DNA of 64,000 nucleotides from Flavobacterium akiainvivens (lineage in GTDB: Bacteria > Bacteroidota > Bacteroidia > Flavobacteriales > Flavobacteriaceae), in contig NZ_LIYD01000005.1 of the NCBI RefSeq assembly GCF_001278115.1, forward strand, positions 3,125,716-3,189,715. The letters are read 5' to 3'. Positions 1 to 8,097 of this stretch are shown here, in pieces. The notes under the pieces are model-generated. The model ran no database searches. It was given only the letters and a program-made list of their open reading frames with translations, and was not told the DNA's origin. Positions within the stretch are counted from its first letter, which is position 1, and every line of letters begins with the position of its first letter. The position numbers were made by a program, and so were the translations under genes.

Positions 1-28
1 ATGAAGGACGATAGGTTGTTCATAGTTA

Positions 29-131
29 AGCCCCCTAACCCCCAAAGGGGGAATCCCGGGGGTGGGATTATAGATTAGTAGTCAGTTATTTTTCCTGTCG
101 GCGAAGTTCCCCCTTTGGGGGTTAGGGGGCT
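29..131. repeat. 25-bp perfect inverted repeat at the metB 3' end
   Basis: Arms at 29-53 and 107-131 are exact reverse complements and consist of C-runs and G-runs. The right arm contains the stop codon and the last Leu-Ala-Pro codons of the neighbouring PLP enzyme gene. No gene is visible at 1-121. It could fold in the transcript as a terminator. From memory, elements of this kind are dispersed in flavobacterial genomes; this was not checked. Confidence 0.85.
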
Positions 132-1267
132 AATGCTGTTTCAATATCCTCAATCAGGTCATCTATATCTTCAATGCCCACGCTAAGGCGCACCAGGTCG
201 TCGGTTATGCCAATTTCCTTGCGCTTGGGCTCGGGTATACTGGCGTGCGTCATCAGTGCCGGGTGGTTGGCTAAAGATTCTACACCACCAAGCGATTCGG
301 CCAGCGTAAATACTTTTACATTCTCCAGGAAGCTTATGGCATCAGCCTTTTCACCACTTTTAAATGTGAATGATACCATACCGCCAAAACCGCCCTGCAT
401 CTGCCTTTTGGCAAGTTCGTGCTGCGGATGACTTTCAAGGCCGGGATAAAATACGGTAGCTACTTTAGGGTGCTGCGCCAGGTATTCGGCCACTTTCTGG
501 CCGTTAAGGCAGTGGCGCTCCATGCGTATGTGAAGGGTTTTGATGCCGCGCAGTACCAGGTAGCTGTCCTGCGGGCCCAGGGTTCCGCCGGTGGCAAACT
601 GGGCAAAGTGCAGCTTTTCGCCAAGCGACTCATCGCGCACTACAAGGGCACCGGCAATTACATCGCTATGGCCGCCCAGGTATTTTGTGGCGCTGTGCAT
701 TACAATATCAGCACCCAGGTCAAGCGGGCGTTGCAGGTAAGGTGTTGCAAAGGTGTTGTCTACAGCAAAAAGAATGTTTTTGCTTTTGGTAATTTCGGCT
801 ACAGCCGAAATATCAGCCAGCTTCATAAGCGGGTTGGTTGGGGTTTCCATCCACACAAGCTTTGTTTTATCATTTATAAGCGCTTTAAGCTTCTCTGTAT
901 CATTTAAATCCACAAAGTGGAAGGTAATGCCATAATCGGCATAAATGCGGGTAAACATACGGTAAGTGCCCCCGTAAAGGTCGTCCATGGCAATAACCTC
1001 ATCGCCGGGCTTTAGCAGTTTCATAACCGTATCAGTAGCTGCAAGGCCGCTTGAAAAAGCAAGTCCGCGGGTGCCGTTCTCAATGCTGGCAAGGGCATTT
1101 TCCAGGGCAGTGCGGGTAGGGTTTGCCGCGCGGCTGTATTCATAACCGGTATGTACACCGGGGCTGGTTTGTGCAAAAGTGCTGGTTTGGTACACCGGCG
1201 GCATTACCGCGCCGGTAGAGGGGTCGTGGTGCTGACCGCCGTGTATGGCTTTCGTGTTAAATTTCAT
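122..1267 (-). CDS. metB: Cystathionine gamma-synthase/gamma-lyase (Cys/Met metabolism PLP enzyme)
   Basis: Cytoplasmic PLP-dependent trans-sulfuration enzyme. Family members join O-activated homoserine with cysteine to cystathionine, or cleave cystathionine. The 381 aa match the family length of about 380-400. The PLP lysine is Lys195 in the motif [10 protein letters not shown], and the N-terminal part holds the typical [11 protein letters not shown] segment near residue 43 and FSSGLAA near 71. The start ATG lies about 33 nt below a TAAATTTG promoter box. The last codons sit inside the arm of an inverted repeat. Synthase and lyase activities cannot be separated from sequence alone; flavobacterial homologues are usually called gamma-synthase, hence the symbol. 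No SAM or other riboswitch is visible in the 100-bp divergent spacer. Confidence 0.88.
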   Translation of the reverse strand: MKFNTKAIHGGQHHDPSTGAVMPPVYQTSTFAQTSPGVHTGYEYSRAANPTRTALENALASIENGTRGLAFSSGLAATDTVMKLLKPGDEVIAMDDLYGGTYRMFTRIYADYGITFHFVDLNDTEKLKALINDKTKLVWMETPTNPLMKLADISAVAEITKSKNILFAVDNTFATPYLQRPLDLGADIVMHSATKYLGGHSDVIAGALVVRDESLGEKLHFAQFATGGTLGPQDSYLVLRGIKTLHIRMERHCLNGQKVAEYLAQHPKVATVFYPGLESHPQHELAKRQMQGGFGGMVSFTFKSGEKADAISFLENVKVFTLAESLGGVESLANHPALMTHASIPEPKRKEIGITDDLVRLSVGIEDIDDLIEDIETALAP

Positions 1268-1299
1268 ATAAAACAGGTTCTAAGAACAATTTTGTAAGG

Positions 1300-1307
1300 C
1301 AAATTTA
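1300..1307 (-). promoter_or_regulatory. Promoter -7 box (TAAATTTG) for metB
   Basis: Exact match to the Bacteroidota -7 consensus TAnnTTTG on the minus strand, 33 nt before the metB ATG. No clear -33 TTTG was found at the right distance. Confidence 0.55.
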
Positions 1308-1371
1308 CTGTAATTTAGTTACACCCGTAACACGGGCGTTAACCTTTTGCAAAACAATAACACTACCTGAA

Positions 1372-2181
1372 ATGAAACGTATTACCCTTTTAGCCATAGC
1401 CTTAATAGCCTTTGCAAGCTGTAAAAAAGACCCAAAGGAAGGCGACACCCTTAACGATTCTATACCCGAAACTACCGATACCGCCACTGCCGGGCTTGCT
1501 TTTGAGAGTAAAACCTACACAAAAAAAAGCACCCTGCCGTGCAAAGATGTCTGCACATCAGTAACAATTGACATAGCTGAAGCCGGGGGTGCCGGTGTAG
1601 CATCAGACAGTATAAACAAAAGCGTGTTTAATGTGGTGCGCAGCATTGTGCATTTTGGCGAACAGCCGGCCAATGCCAAAACCTACCAGGAAGTAATGGA
1701 TTCTTTTGTAGGCGCTTATGATGAGCTGAAGAAAAAATTTCCTGATGATGCCATGGCCTGGGAAGCCAAGGTAAAAAGCACGGTAGACTACCGTAGCGAT
1801 AACATACTGAACGTTAAGATAAACCACTACACTTTTACCGGAGGTGCCCACGGTTATGGCGGCGAACGTTCGCTTATATTTAACCCCGAAACCGGTAAAA
1901 GGCTTACCCGCAACGATATATTTAAAGATATAAAGGCGTTTACCGCTTTCGCCGAAACAAAATTCCGCCAGAAATATAAAATACCTGCCGGTAAATCCAT
2001 CAATTCAACCGGCCTTATGTTTGTAGAAGACCGTTATAAACTGCCGGATGAGATATTTTTCCGCGAAAACGGCATACTATTGTTTTACAACACATTAGAA
2101 GTAGCAAACAATGCCGAAGGCAGCAAAGACGTGCTTATACCCTATGCTGAGGCAAAACCCTTCCTGAAAATACAGCCCTAA
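1372..2181 (+). CDS. DUF3298/DUF4163-type lipoprotein
   Basis: A 269-aa putative lipoprotein. The N-terminal 17 residues form a hydrophobic signal ending in a lipobox (AFASC, Cys17) followed by a charged, Thr/Asp-rich linker. Residues about 140-265 resemble the DUF4163-DUF3298 pair known from PdaC and RsiV-like proteins. The central motif GGAHGYGG near residue 160 is followed by the typical stretch on a protein listing RNDIFKD. The exact role is unknown; RsiV-type domains bind lysozyme and PdaC is a peptidoglycan deacetylase, but here only the non-catalytic domain is present. The gene converges on the DinB gene and their stop codons overlap by 4 nt. Confidence 0.75.
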   Translation: MKRITLLAIALIAFASCKKDPKEGDTLNDSIPETTDTATAGLAFESKTYTKKSTLPCKDVCTSVTIDIAEAGGAGVASDSINKSVFNVVRSIVHFGEQPANAKTYQEVMDSFVGAYDELKKKFPDDAMAWEAKVKSTVDYRSDNILNVKINHYTFTGGAHGYGGERSLIFNPETGKRLTRNDIFKDIKAFTAFAETKFRQKYKIPAGKSINSTGLMFVEDRYKLPDEIFFRENGILLFYNTLEVANNAEGSKDVLIPYAEAKPFLKIQP

Positions 2182-2633
2182 ATAAACTTCTTAAGCTGTA
2201 GCATAATGCCCAGGTGTATGCCTTCGTGGTGGTTGTTAAACGCAATGGCGTCTTCTACCGTTTGCAGGCTAAAGCCCATTTCGCTCATGCGGGCGTTGTA
2301 GGTGGTAAACAGGCCGTTGTTGTAGTCTTGCTCGGTTTTATCAACCAGGCTAAACATCAGGCTTTTAATTTCATCGGCCTCAGCCTGTGTAACATCACGC
2401 TCCGGTTTAGAACCGCGGGCGTAGCGGGCTATTAACTCTTCGCTGATTAACGGCGTAACACCACTACCCTTGTATACCAGCACCTGCTGCGATACCACCA
2501 CGTGGCCTATATTCCAAATCAGGTTGTTCTTAAAGCCGTTTGGTATTTTGTTGAGCTGCTCCAGGGAGTGGTTCACAAAAAAGCGGGCTAAAACTTCGCG
2601 GCTAAAACGGGTAAGCTTGAATTCGGTTTGCAT
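2178..2633 (-). CDS. DinB family protein (putative metal-dependent hydrolase/thiol transferase fold)
   Basis: A 151-aa four-helix-bundle protein of the DinB/YfiT superfamily. The family metal ligands are visible: His44 in the motif NIGHVV in the N-terminal half and two histidines in the C-terminal NNHHEGIHLG. Some family members are bacillithiol or glutathione-type transferases; the substrate here is unknown. The gene is monocistronic by layout, converges with the upstream lipoprotein gene (4-nt overlap of stop codons), and its 5' side faces a long inverted repeat rather than an obvious promoter. Confidence 0.82.
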   Translation of the reverse strand: MQTEFKLTRFSREVLARFFVNHSLEQLNKIPNGFKNNLIWNIGHVVVSQQVLVYKGSGVTPLISEELIARYARGSKPERDVTQAEADEIKSLMFSLVDKTEQDYNNGLFTTYNARMSEMGFSLQTVEDAIAFNNHHEGIHLGIMLQLKKFI

Positions 2634-2672
2634 TGTTTGTTTTTTTTAGCGAAGATATAAAGTTTTCAGCAT

Positions 2673-2784
2673 TGGAACGCGGATGACACGGATGCTGCGC
2701 AAACGCGGATTTACGCGGATTTTGAAAACCAAATTATTGAAGAAATCTGCGTAAATCCGTTCAATCCGCGTCATCCGCGTTCCA
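2673..2784. repeat. Inverted repeat with 9-bp periodic GCGGAT arms
   Basis: Left arm 2673-2723 and right arm 2742-2784 are imperfect reverse complements. Each is a degenerate tandem array of about 9-bp units built around GCGGAT or ATCCGC. It lies between the divergent DinB and rnpA genes. A shorter copy of the same flavour is at 3213-3257 and traces occur at 62150-62205. Confidence 0.8.
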
Positions 2785-2800
2785 TCTTAATCTAAAATAG

Positions 2801-2808
2801 TATTTTTG
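2801..2808 (+). promoter_or_regulatory. Promoter -7 box (TATTTTTG) for rnpA
   Basis: Exact TAnnTTTG match ending only 4 nt before the rnpA ATG. Transcription would start at or next to the start codon, suggesting a leaderless mRNA. Confidence 0.55.
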
Positions 2809-2812
2809 CCGG

Positions 2813-3208
2813 ATGGAAAAACGCTACACATATCCCAAACACGAAAAGCTGAAGAGCCGTATTATTATCGGCAGCCTGTTTGAGGAAGGCAAGTCGGTAT
2901 CTAAATACCCGCTGCGCCTGGTGTATGCCCCACTGCCAGATGGCGAGGCAGGCCCGCTGCAAATGGGCGTTTCGGTTTCTAAAAAATACTTTAAGCGCGC
3001 CCACGACCGCAACCATTTTAAGCGCCTGCTGCGCGAAAGCTACCGCCTTAACAAGCACCTGCTGCTGGACAACCTGCAACAGCCCTATGCCGTTATGTTT
3101 TTTTACCAGACTAAGGACAGGATGGATTTTGATGAGGTGCAGGAGAAGACCGTGTTGCTTTTTGAGAAACTGATAGAGAGTCTAAAAGCCGAAAGTCAAA
3201 AGTCGTAA
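2813..3208 (+). CDS. rnpA: Ribonuclease P protein component
   Basis: Small basic protein (131 aa) that binds the RNase P RNA and aids 5' processing of pre-tRNAs. The family signature is visible: the N-terminal YPKHEKLKS, the strand MGVSVSKKYFKRA, and the basic helix DRNHFKRLLRESYR near residues 64-77. The start fits the family N-terminus. The C-terminal tail (about residues 122-131, rich in Lys/Ser) is encoded by the left arm of a period-8 repeat that continues past the stop, so the true family domain probably ends around residue 120. rpmH, the usual partner, is not next to it here. Confidence 0.93.
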   Translation: MEKRYTYPKHEKLKSRIIIGSLFEEGKSVSKYPLRLVYAPLPDGEAGPLQMGVSVSKKYFKRAHDRNHFKRLLRESYRLNKHLLLDNLQQPYAVMFFYQTKDRMDFDEVQEKTVLLFEKLIESLKAESQKS

Positions 3209-3330
3209 AGTGATGGAACGCGGATGACGCGGATTGAACGGATGTGCGCGGATTTCTTTTTTGGCTAAGAGGCTTAGAAGCTAAGCGGCTCAGTAGCTTC
3301 TTTCGACTTTGGACTTTACGACTTTAGACT
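3179..3330. repeat. Composite nested repeat (period-8 AGTC/GACT arms around GCGGAT and CTnAG arrays)
   Basis: Outer arms 3179-3211 (units ending in AAGTC or AAAGT) and 3299-3330 (complementary units with GACTTT) are inverted with different unit numbers. Inside sit a GCGGAT-type array (3213-3257) and a CTnAG-type array (3263-3299). The left outer arm encodes the tail of rnpA. Three flavours of the repeat family are nested in one 150-bp spacer. Confidence 0.75.
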
Positions 3331-3406
3331 AAAAAAGCCTTTTTTCCGTTTTTATCCTTATTTTCGTGATTGCAACTGAATTAGAAATTAAATTCCGCTC
3401 AAGAAT

Positions 3407-5059
3407 ATGGCCTTTTTTAGACGAATGAAGAAAAAATATGTAATGCCGCTGCTGGCCGTTACAGTGCTGTTTACCGGTACTGCGTTTACCTACCGCGATG
3501 ACTTTTTTGAAATTGCCAAGCAAATAGAAATTTTCACTACACTGTTTAAAACGGTTAATACCAACTATGTAGACGAAACCAATCCCGGCGAACTTATGGA
3601 TAAGGCCATTAAAAGCATGCTGGCCGACCTTGACCCCTACACCAACTATTTTAACGAGGCCGATGTGGTTAAATTCAAAATTAACAACTCGGGCGAGTAC
3701 ACGGGCATTGGCGCACTGATTACCCGTAAAGACGGCAAGCTGATTATCAAGGAACCGTATAAAGACTATCCGGCAGATAAGGCAGGCCTTAAGGCAGGTG
3801 ATGAAATTATACAGATAGGCGATGTGGTGCTGGCCGATTTTAAAGAAGATGCCAGCGAGCTGCTTAAGGGTTCTAAAAACACCAAAATTGCGCTTAAATA
3901 CATCCGCCAGGGTAAAACCCTTACTACTGATTTAATACTCAACCAGGTTGAGCTAAATGCCGTACCTTATTTTGCTATGGTAAATGGCACTACAGGCTAT
4001 ATTGTACTGAGCCAGTTTAACGCCAAGGCCGCCAGCGAAACAAAGGCAGCACTGATTGACCTTAAAGGCCAGGGCGCTACAAGCATTATTTTAGACCTGC
4101 GCGGCAACCCGGGGGGCCTGCTTAACGAGGCGGTAAACATTTGCAACCTGTTTGTGCCACAGGGCGAAACCATTGTGACCACCAAGAGTAAGAACGAAAA
4201 ATACAACATGAACTATACCACCAAAAACAACCCGGTAGACCTGCAAATTCCGCTGGTGGTGCTGGTAGACGGCAAGAGTGCCTCGGCCAGTGAAATTGTG
4301 GCCGGTGCCCTTCAGGACCTTGACCGTGCCGTGGTGGTGGGCAGCCGCAGCTTTGGCAAAGGCCTTGTGCAGCGCCCTATAGATTTAACGTATGGCACGC
4401 AGGTAAAGGTTACCATTTCGCGCTACTACACGCCAAGCGGCCGTTGCATTCAGGCGCTGGATTATACCCATAAAGATGCCGATGGAAAGGCCATTCGTGT
4501 TGATGCCAAAAACTACAATGCCTTTAAAACCAAAGGCGGCCGCACTGTGTATGATGGCGGCGGTATTGAACCCGATGTTGCCCTTGACGAAACCAAAACC
4601 AGCGCCATTGCCGATGCCCTGGTGCGCAAAGACGGCATTTTTAACTATGCCACGCAGTATTACTACAAAAACCCTACTGTGGGCACGGCCATACCAAACG
4701 TTACCGATGCCGACTTTGAGGCACTGAAAGCGTACCTGAAAAAGGAAAAGTTTGAGTTTGACACCGAAACCGAAAAGAAACTTAAGGAAGTACTGGAAGT
4801 TGCCAAAACCGAAAAAGTAGACGGCAGCATTAGCACCGAATACCAGGCGCTGTTAACCGCCCTGCAAAAAAGCGAGGAAAAAGAACTTAACGCCCACAAG
4901 ACAGAAATCAAGCAGTTGCTAACCGATGAGCTTATTAAGCGCTACCAGTATAAAGAAGGCCTGTATAAGTACTACACCACCAGCAATACCGAGATTAAAA
5001 AGGCTACGGCCCTGCTGGCAGACCAGGCCGGTTATAAAAAGATTTTGACGAAGAAATAA
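3407..5059 (+). CDS. S41 family C-terminal processing peptidase
   Basis: Periplasmic or membrane-anchored serine/lysine protease of the CtpA/Prc class, 550 aa. An N-terminal hydrophobic segment (about 11-29) is a signal anchor. A PDZ domain covers about 85-165 (GEYTGIGALI, then DEIIQIGDVVL), and the S41 core about 190-345. The catalytic dyad can be placed as Ser293 in KSASASE and Lys318 in SFGKGLVQ, 25 residues apart as in Prc, with Gln322 following. The C-terminal 150 residues are charged and helical. The start is either the ATG at 3407 or the one at 3425; both precede the hydrophobic segment. A strong terminator follows the stop. Confidence 0.92.
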   Translation: MAFFRRMKKKYVMPLLAVTVLFTGTAFTYRDDFFEIAKQIEIFTTLFKTVNTNYVDETNPGELMDKAIKSMLADLDPYTNYFNEADVVKFKINNSGEYTGIGALITRKDGKLIIKEPYKDYPADKAGLKAGDEIIQIGDVVLADFKEDASELLKGSKNTKIALKYIRQGKTLTTDLILNQVELNAVPYFAMVNGTTGYIVLSQFNAKAASETKAALIDLKGQGATSIILDLRGNPGGLLNEAVNICNLFVPQGETIVTTKSKNEKYNMNYTTKNNPVDLQIPLVVLVDGKSASASEIVAGALQDLDRAVVVGSRSFGKGLVQRPIDLTYGTQVKVTISRYYTPSGRCIQALDYTHKDADGKAIRVDAKNYNAFKTKGGRTVYDGGGIEPDVALDETKTSAIADALVRKDGIFNYATQYYYKNPTVGTAIPNVTDADFEALKAYLKKEKFEFDTETEKKLKEVLEVAKTEKVDGSISTEYQALLTALQKSEEKELNAHKTEIKQLLTDELIKRYQYKEGLYKYYTTSNTEIKKATALLADQAGYKKILTKK

Positions 5060-5063
5060 TAGT

Positions 5064-5090
5064 AACCCCGCAATTGCGGGGTTTTTAATT
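5064..5090 (+). terminator. Intrinsic terminator after the S41 peptidase gene
   Basis: A perfect 20-bp palindrome at 5064-5083 (AACCCCGC stem) is followed by TTT and further T/A. It ends transcription 18 bp before the DUF416 start, so that gene needs readthrough or its own promoter. Confidence 0.88.
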
Positions 5091-5107
5091 TAGCCGGAAA
5101 TTTAGCA

Positions 5108-5698
5108 ATGGGCAAAGATATTTTACGTACACAATTATCATTTTTATCATATCAGGAACAATTGGTGTTCGCGTTGTTAACCTGTGATAGGCTCTTGCCA
5201 AATTATGTGGCTTTCTCTGAAAAATTTAAGTTTGGAGCCCCTGCCGGCCTTGAAAAAATCATCAATAAACTTTATGAAAGCACATTTGAAGATTTTGATA
5301 ATCAAAAAATTAACACATATATAAATTTCATTGAAACGATAACGCCCGATACCGAGGATTTCAATTCAGTATTAGTTTCTTTTGCTTTAGATGCCTGCAC
5401 ATCTGTACTGAGTACTTTAGGCTTTATATTAGACAAAAATGTACAAAATATTATTGATATCGCTTCATATGCCACTGACACCATAGCTATGTACATCCAG
5501 GAACGTGATAATTTAGATGCAAACAACGCAAACCTAAGTTTTGTAATTGAGGAAGATTTATTTATGCAGGAAGAAAAACACAGGCAATTAACTGTAATTG
5601 AATATTTAAAGAACAATCCGTCTGTTACATTACCCGACCTGAATTACTTAAGAAGCCTTGGAAGCAAAAATATCATCGACCTGAGTTTACTATCTTAA
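5108..5698 (+). CDS. DUF416 family protein (YjaG-like)
   Basis: A 196-aa soluble, mostly helical protein resembling the DUF416/YjaG family: an N-terminal LSFLSYQEQLVFALLTCDR segment and a middle ALDACTSV helix near residue 100 that is typical of the family. No catalytic motif is apparent and the function is unknown. The gene starts 18 bp after a terminator and is followed after 24 bp by the extended sulfurtransferase gene, so the two may be co-transcribed. Its codon use is somewhat more AT-rich than the protease before it. Confidence 0.72.
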   Translation: MGKDILRTQLSFLSYQEQLVFALLTCDRLLPNYVAFSEKFKFGAPAGLEKIINKLYESTFEDFDNQKINTYINFIETITPDTEDFNSVLVSFALDACTSVLSTLGFILDKNVQNIIDIASYATDTIAMYIQERDNLDANNANLSFVIEEDLFMQEEKHRQLTVIEYLKNNPSVTLPDLNYLRSLGSKNIIDLSLLS

Positions 5699-5722
5699 CC
5701 ATCAAAAACAGCTGTTTTACAA

Positions 5723-6898
5723 ATGCAACCCAACTACAATTTAGAAGAAATAAAAAATATCCTTGAGCAAAAGCTTTCTTATGAAAATATGAAAGACATG
5801 AACATTGCAGCTTTTGAAGTGTTTGTAACAGAATTATTTACCTGGCTCGATGGGTTCAGGCAACAGGGATTAGACCATACAGTAATCAGGGATATAATAG
5901 AGGATATACGCCGTGATCAAATGGAATATTTTGATACCGACAGCCTTTTTGAAAACCGTTTTGGCGACCTGTATGAAGAAATCATCTTTTTTTGCCCCGA
6001 CCCTATTTTTTGGCTTGTAAACCTTGATACGTATCTTAAAAAATGGCACTTCCGGTTTAAAATAGGGGTTTATGCCCCATCGGTAATACAGGCAGAAGAA
6101 TTGCTTGCCATGCCCAAAGATAACCTCATCCTTATTGATGCAGGTTCGGGCGTGGCAGCGTTTGAGCGTTATAAGCAACAACACCTTGCCGGGGCACTGT
6201 ATGTAGATTTAGATGCTGATTTGGCCGAGATTCCTACAGATGCTAAATATGGCGGCAGGCACCCGTTGCCATCGGCAGAGAAATTCGGGCAATTGCTGGG
6301 CAAATTGGGCATATACCACAACTGCCGCGTGGTGGTATATGACGATAAAAACGGCACCAACGCTGCGGCACGCTTCTGGTGGATGCTTACCGGCGAAGGA
6401 CGGCCAAAGGTGCAGGTACTCAACGGCGGGTTGCAGGCGGCAGTAGCGGCAGGTTATCCCACAGCTGCGGGTGTTGAAACCCCAACCCCGGCAAAAGCCT
6501 ATCAGCTTTGGTACTGGCCCAACCCAACCGTTACCATGGCTGAAGTTGAGGTTGCTACGCAAAACCCTGAGAAAACGGTAATTGACGTGCGCGATGCCAA
6601 CCGCTACAACGGCATTACAGAACCTATTGACCCTGTTGCCGGGCACATTCCCGGGGCGGTAAACATTCCGCTAACGGGCAATTTAGATGATAATGGGCTG
6701 TTCCTTTCGCGTGAAGCGCTTAGGAAAAAATACCTGGAAGCATTAAACGGCGTTGACCCTGCGCAGGCTGTTGTGCACTGTGGGTCGGGCGTTACGGCGT
6801 GCCATACCATTTTGGCAATGGAGTATGCCGGGCTGCCTATGCCTAAGTTGTATGTGGGGTCTTATAGCGAGTGGTGCAGGAATAAGGAAATAGTATAA
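5723..6898 (+). CDS. 3-mercaptopyruvate-type sulfurtransferase with unknown N-terminal domain
   Basis: A 391-aa protein made of two parts. Residues 1 to about 112 are an acidic helical domain that I do not recognise. Residues about 115-391 are a complete two-rhodanese sulfurtransferase. The first rhodanese (about 118-240) contains KNGTNAAARFWWML and has no catalytic cysteine. The second (about 260-391) has the active loop HCGSGVTAC with Cys353; the CGSGVTA loop is typical of 3-mercaptopyruvate rather than thiosulfate sulfurtransferases. Ordinary family members are about 280 aa and begin where residue 115 is here. No ATG, GTG or TTG start is seen at that junction, so the frame is a true fusion in this sequence. 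Confidence 0.85.
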   Translation: MQPNYNLEEIKNILEQKLSYENMKDMNIAAFEVFVTELFTWLDGFRQQGLDHTVIRDIIEDIRRDQMEYFDTDSLFENRFGDLYEEIIFFCPDPIFWLVNLDTYLKKWHFRFKIGVYAPSVIQAEELLAMPKDNLILIDAGSGVAAFERYKQQHLAGALYVDLDADLAEIPTDAKYGGRHPLPSAEKFGQLLGKLGIYHNCRVVVYDDKNGTNAAARFWWMLTGEGRPKVQVLNGGLQAAVAAGYPTAAGVETPTPAKAYQLWYWPNPTVTMAEVEVATQNPEKTVIDVRDANRYNGITEPIDPVAGHIPGAVNIPLTGNLDDNGLFLSREALRKKYLEALNGVDPAQAVVHCGSGVTACHTILAMEYAGLPMPKLYVGSYSEWCRNKEIV

Positions 6899-6913
6899 CT
6901 TTCAGTTAAGAGC

Positions 6914-7363
6914 ATGAAAATAAACAAACTAATCGTCATTTTAATTACGTTCTCATTTATGTCGTGTAGAAATACTACAGAAGATAAGTATGTAGAAGTA
7001 TTTTATAATCATGCACCAGGAGCTAAACTACCAATGACTCTGTATTGCAAGTGTGAACTGACAGATACTCCTAAAAAACAATTTGAAAATTACTTTACAA
7101 TAAGCGGCGATAGCCTTGTAGCTTTTTTGAAGCACTATGAAAAACTACAACCTTCAGATTCAAAAGATTCAATAAATGCCGCTGTGTTTATCCTGTTTCA
7201 TAATTCAGAGACAACAGATACTATTTGTGCCGGATATGACGGAAGACTAAAAATGAACAGCAGGTATATCAAAAAAAATCCTGAATTTACCCGGGAGGTT
7301 ATGGCACTTGTTGCGCAACATCATTCTCAGATAATGGCAAATAAATTCAGAAAACAGCCATAA
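6914..7363 (+). CDS. Hypothetical lipoprotein
   Basis: 149 aa, not recognised as a named family. The N-terminus is a short lipoprotein signal: charged residues, a hydrophobic run of about 12, then the lipobox FMSC with Cys17. The remainder is soluble and contains two cysteines in YCKCEL near residue 45 that could form a disulfide. It follows the sulfurtransferase after 15 bp, so it may be the end of that operon. The last codons (Lys-Gln-Pro) and the next 45 bp are similar to the 3' end of the next gene, which points to an old local duplication. Confidence 0.6.
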   Translation: MKINKLIVILITFSFMSCRNTTEDKYVEVFYNHAPGAKLPMTLYCKCELTDTPKKQFENYFTISGDSLVAFLKHYEKLQPSDSKDSINAAVFILFHNSETTDTICAGYDGRLKMNSRYIKKNPEFTREVMALVAQHHSQIMANKFRKQP

Positions 7364-7405
7364 TTTTCCCCTTACCGGGCTTATTCCTCTACCATCTAAA
7401 ACATC
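7351..7405 (+). repeat. Diverged direct repeat, copy 1
   Basis: About 55 bp covering the last codons of one gene and its 3' flank. It aligns with 7915-7969 (same Lys-Gln-Pro-stop end and shared CATAATTTT, CCGGGCT and CTACCA blocks). Confidence 0.55.
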
Positions 7406-7440
7406 ATAATATTAAATACAGGCACAATACCATTAAACAG

Positions 7441-7448
7441 TAAATTTG
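7441..7448 (+). promoter_or_regulatory. Promoter -7 box (TAAATTTG)
   Basis: Exact TAnnTTTG match 20 nt before the ATG of the following four-helix membrane protein gene. Confidence 0.5.
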
Positions 7449-7468
7449 CACTCATAACATCTGAAATA

Positions 7469-7927
7469 ATGAAAAAAGTAGTACCCGTTTACTGTTTACT
7501 TTGTTTTCTGCTAATTTTTGTTGTGAGCGTTTTAAGTTTAAATAAGCCTTCAATAGAAATTGTTACCCTTTTGTTTACAAGCCTGGCAGGCCTGTTAGCC
7601 GCTACGGGGTTACTGCTTAAAAAATACATCTATCCCAGCTTACTGGTATTAGTACTATTGTATGCTTTTCAAAGCATATCGTTTGTTTTTTGGCAAACAC
7701 ATTACAAGTTTGTCATAGGTCCAGGCATTTCTTTCGCGGCATTTACAACACCTGATTTTATAACCCGTTTTGGCATCCGCATTTTCGATATCGCTTTTCA
7801 GGTATGGCCTACTGAAAGCTACAACAGCATTACTGTTAATATACTACACGTTTCCCTTACTGTTTTCTTTGTGAAATGGCTAAACCAATTTGAAAAAAGC
7901 AGTATTGCCGCAACAAAACAGCCATAA
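7469..7927 (+). CDS. Hypothetical membrane protein
   Basis: 152 aa with about four hydrophobic segments (about 5-24, 30-47, 51-70 and a C-terminal helix 118-138), joined by short loops; the loop 75-115 is longer and aromatic-rich. No family recognised. A promoter box precedes it, so it is probably transcribed alone. Its 3' end and flank repeat those of the previous lipoprotein gene. Confidence 0.6.
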   Translation: MKKVVPVYCLLCFLLIFVVSVLSLNKPSIEIVTLLFTSLAGLLAATGLLLKKYIYPSLLVLVLLYAFQSISFVFWQTHYKFVIGPGISFAAFTTPDFITRFGIRIFDIAFQVWPTESYNSITVNILHVSLTVFFVKWLNQFEKSSIAATKQP

Positions 7928-7969
7928 TTTTGCCACTTGCCGGGCTCACCCATCTACCACCTAAAATAT
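7915..7969 (+). repeat. Diverged direct repeat, copy 2
   Basis: Second copy of the gene-end repeat described at 7351-7405. The two proteins themselves are unrelated in sequence upstream of the repeat. Confidence 0.55.
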
Positions 7970-8097
7970 TACAGTTTAAAGACTTTAACCAAAACATGCT
8001 TATTTGGCATTTGTACATCGGTTTAGCCCTAATAAACAGGTGTAAAATACAGTAAAACCCCACAGTTTTGTTAAGCCTTAAATAATAGCCTGTTTAC

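Noticed and set aside
1268..1371. SAM or cobalamin riboswitch before the Met/Cys enzyme gene
   Set aside because: The leader is only about 25-35 nt and contains no conserved riboswitch core.
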